This document shows positions 6,595 to 8,013 of a DNA stretch of 8,013 bases, piece after piece (position 1 is the stretch's first letter; each line of letters begins with the position of its first letter). The stretch is from positions 1-8,013 of the forward strand of contig CAJXPH010000126.1 in NCBI GenBank assembly GCA_913057765.1. The letters are read 5' to 3'. The position numbers and the translations under genes are program-made. This DNA is from an uncultured Campylobacteraceae bacterium (GTDB lineage: Bacteria > Campylobacterota > Campylobacteria > Campylobacterales > Arcobacteraceae). The notes under the pieces were generated by a model. It did not search any database. It was not told the DNA's origin and saw nothing but the letters and a program-made list of their open reading frames with translations.

Positions 6595-6605
6595 ATCTTT
6601 TCACA
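6594..6605 (+). promoter_or_regulatory. DnaA box 2 (right arm)
   Basis: CATCTTTTCACA on the + strand with the TTCAC core at 6600-6604. It is identical to box 1 but inverted, 65 bp away between facing ends. Together with the half site at 6590-6594 it makes the densest DnaA-binding cluster in the window. Confidence 0.65.
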
Positions 6606-6635
6606 CTTTTGTCTTAAACTTATTTTCCGTACTAC

Positions 6636-7943
6636 CTAATGTATGATCTTATTTTTTAAATTTTGAATGATTAATTTAAAGTTTTCATCTGTTTCAATCA
6701 ATTCATTTGTTTTTTGAATGTTTTTAGAAATTGAACTATGATCTTTCATTCCTAAAAACTTAGCAATATCTGGCATAGAATTGTGCGTAAGTTCCCTAGT
6801 TAGGTAGATTACTACACGTCTTGCATTTGCAACAGTTGCTGTTCTTTTCTTAGATTTTATATCACTTGGTTTAATATTTAACTCAGTTGCAACAAGTGAT
6901 ATAATATCAGGTAACTTGATATTTTCTTTTTTCTCTTTAATTTGTTCTTTTAAAAGATTTTGTGCAAGCTCTAAATTAATTTCTTGATTTAGTAAAGAGG
7001 CACTTGCGTTGATTCTAATTAGTACACCTTCAAGTTCTCTAATCGAGTTATCAAGGTTTGTAGCAATATAGTTAATAATTTCTTTTGTTAATACAATACC
7101 GTTTAACTCAGATTTTTTTTCAATAATTGCAATTTTTGTTTCAAGTCCAGGAAGTTGAATATCAGCTGTTAAACCCCATTCAAATCTAGATTTTAATCTA
7201 TCAACAAGTCCAGCAATTTGAGATGGAAGTCTATCTGAAGTCATAACAATCTGTTTTTTAGCATTGTGTAATTCGTTAAAAGTATGAAAAAATTCTTCTT
7301 GTGTTTGTTCTTTACCAGATAAAAACTGGATATCATCGATAAGTAAAACATCACATTTTCTGTATTTACTTCTAAAATGTTCCATATTTTTATTTTTTAT
7401 TGAAAATGTAAAATCATTCATGAACTGTTCAATAGTTACATATATAACCGTTCTTCCATTTTCAATTGCATTATTTCCAATTGCTTGTAAAAGGTGAGTT
7501 TTCCCAAGTCCAGTTCCACCATATAAAAATAATGGGTTGTATTGAATACCTGGTTTATTTGCAACTGCAAGTGAGGCATTATATGCCATCTGATTAGAAG
7601 TACCAACTACGAAAGAATCGAATGTATAAGATGGATTTAAAATAGTACTTTCAGCTGTATTATTTTTTGCTTTTTCAGAAATAATTTCTTTTTTACTCTT
7701 TTTTTCACCTGTGATTTTTATTTCAACATCAGGTTTTGTACCATCGTAGACTTCAAAGCATTGTTGAATTACAGGAGTAAATTTACTTTTTATCCAAGAA
7801 GCTATATATTTATTAGAAACTTCAAATACAGCAAGACTATCATCAGATGAAATCTTTTTGTACGTTAGTTGTTTTAAATATTTTTTGTAATCTGCTGGAT
7901 TAGCTTCTTTTTCAATAATTTGTAAAAACTCTTTGCTTGTCAT
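6636..7943 (-). CDS. dnaA: Chromosomal replication initiator DnaA
   Basis: AAA+ protein that binds origin boxes, melts DNA and recruits the replicative helicase. It has 435 residues, as expected for Campylobacterota. Domain I (about 1-75) is the interaction domain, and the domain II linker (about 76-105) is short and Lys-rich. Domain III carries Walker A GGTGLGKT (142-149), Walker B LLIDD (200-204), the arginine-finger region DRLKSRFEWGL (248-258) and sensor 2 RELEG (302-306). Domain IV (about 340-435) carries KKRTATVANARR (365-376) and the recognition-helix loop MKDHSSIS (399-406). R367 and H402 align with E. coli R399 and H434, but S403 stands where E. coli has T435, and the usual GRDHTTV is altered, in line with a different box sequence. 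The stop is TAG. The ATG at 7943 is family-plausible (MTSKEFLQIIEKE), but only 11 genomic bases precede it, so promoter and ribosome binding site are missing from the window. Confidence 0.97.
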   Translation of the reverse strand: MTSKEFLQIIEKEANPADYKKYLKQLTYKKISSDDSLAVFEVSNKYIASWIKSKFTPVIQQCFEVYDGTKPDVEIKITGEKKSKKEIISEKAKNNTAESTILNPSYTFDSFVVGTSNQMAYNASLAVANKPGIQYNPLFLYGGTGLGKTHLLQAIGNNAIENGRTVIYVTIEQFMNDFTFSIKNKNMEHFRSKYRKCDVLLIDDIQFLSGKEQTQEEFFHTFNELHNAKKQIVMTSDRLPSQIAGLVDRLKSRFEWGLTADIQLPGLETKIAIIEKKSELNGIVLTKEIINYIATNLDNSIRELEGVLIRINASASLLNQEINLELAQNLLKEQIKEKKENIKLPDIISLVATELNIKPSDIKSKKRTATVANARRVVIYLTRELTHNSMPDIAKFLGMKDHSSISKNIQKTNELIETDENFKLIIQNLKNKIIH

Positions 7944-7954
7944 TAAATAAGTAC

Positions 7955-8013
7955 CTGCCTCTTATACACATCTCCGAGCCCACGAGACCAGAGAGGATCT
8001 CGTATGCCGTCTT
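7955..8013 (+). other. Untrimmed Illumina Nextera adapter, i7 side (artefact)
   Basis: Bases 7955-7973 are the Tn5 mosaic end in reverse orientation, with one mismatch (C instead of T at 7958). 7974-7988 are CCGAGCCCACGAGAC, 7989-7996 (CAGAGAGG) match the Nextera i7 index N708, and 7997-8013 are the first 17 bases of the P7 segment (ATCTCGTATGCCGTCTT). The genome ends at about 7954, 11 bp upstream of the dnaA start codon. Confidence 0.98.

Larger units (their letters stand above)
6517..6605. repeat. 89-bp imperfect palindrome in the origin spacer
   Basis: Nested inverted repeats share one centre. The outer arms are 12 bp, perfect (6517-6528 with 6594-6605). Inside them TATTA (6533-6537) pairs with TAATA (6584-6588), and TCT (6539-6541) with AGA (6581-6583) after one bulged base. 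Then TTATTCA (6547-6553) pairs with TGAATAA (6570-6576), and GGC (6557-6559) with GCC (6565-6567) around a 5-base loop. Neither side has a U-tract, so it does not look like a terminator. As DNA it places DnaA boxes symmetrically; as RNA from dnaA read-through it would fold as one long interrupted hairpin. Confidence 0.7.
6470..6635. other. oriC: Probable chromosomal replication origin (oriC), dnaA-dnaN spacer
   Basis: A 166-bp non-coding spacer between the dnaA stop and the dnaN start. It contains four TTCAC-core DnaA boxes (two on each strand), an 89-bp imperfect palindrome, a DnaA-trio tract and a 16-bp pure A/T segment, in the order boxes, trio, A/T melting site, dnaN. Assuming about 30% GC, fewer than one TTCAC would be expected here by chance over both strands. 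TTCAC is the core described for epsilonproteobacterial DnaA boxes. Some relatives (H. pylori) have a second box cluster upstream of dnaA; that region is cut off here, so a bipartite origin cannot be excluded. Confidence 0.8.

Noticed and set aside
6517..6605. Rho-independent terminator of dnaA
   Set aside because: The palindrome is long and interrupted, has no T-tract after it on either strand, and its outer arms are DnaA boxes.
88..7943. A previously undescribed multi-gene system (defence, mobile or secretion)
   Set aside because: All five genes belong to well-known core families with intact motifs, there is no unexplained coding space, and the largest gap (166 bp) is accounted for by the origin elements.
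7952..7960. Shine-Dalgarno-like AGGCAGG about 11 nt upstream of the dnaA start on the - strand
   Set aside because: Most of it is the Tn5 mosaic end of the i7 adapter, including the mismatched base at 7958. It is a junction artefact; the true upstream sequence of dnaA is not in the window.

Overview
The window is a low-GC chromosomal segment carrying the replication-initiation locus of a Campylobacterota bacterium, most likely from the Arcobacter group (Arcobacter/Aliarcobacter and relatives). The assignment rests on the strongly AT-rich base composition, the dnaA-dnaN-gyrB order, a 771-residue GyrB ending in HAKDVEHLDV that resembles the Helicobacter/Campylobacter form, and DnaA boxes of the TTCAC-core type. 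Genus is an inference from recalled family sequences; no database search was possible.

Both ends are not biological. Bases 1-44 are the i5 side of an Illumina Nextera adapter including the index, and bases 7955-8013 are the i7 side including the index and the start of P7. The genomic insert is therefore about 45-7954, and nothing outside it should be read as genome.

Layout, left to right: glycerate 2-kinase on the + strand (88-1224); a bidirectional intrinsic terminator (1226-1251); then four genes on the - strand, namely an ABC-F family ATPase (1254-2987), gyrB (3074-5389), dnaN (5399-6469) and dnaA (6636-7943). In the direction of transcription the order is dnaA, oriC-like spacer, dnaN, gyrB, ABC-F. 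dnaN and gyrB are 9 bp apart and look translationally coupled. gyrB and the ABC-F gene are separated by 86 bp with an RNA hairpin.

The 166-bp dnaA-dnaN spacer is the most informative non-coding stretch. It holds four TTCAC-core DnaA boxes, two of them as identical inverted 12-mers at the ends of an 89-bp imperfect palindrome. Next to the outer box lie a 4-bp spacer, a run of DnaA-trio triplets (five of six fit) and a 16-bp pure A/T stretch just before dnaN. This is the layout expected of a basal origin-unwinding module: DnaA boxes, then trios, then the melting site.

The genes work together in chromosome duplication: DnaA opens the origin, the DnaN clamp tethers the polymerase and GyrB/GyrA removes supercoils. 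The ABC-F protein probably acts at the ribosome, and the glycerate kinase belongs to central carbon metabolism. I see no mobile element, CRISPR array, tRNA or rRNA and no new multi-gene system; this is a conserved core region. The points worth following are the origin architecture, two GyrB ATP-site substitutions and the adapter ends.
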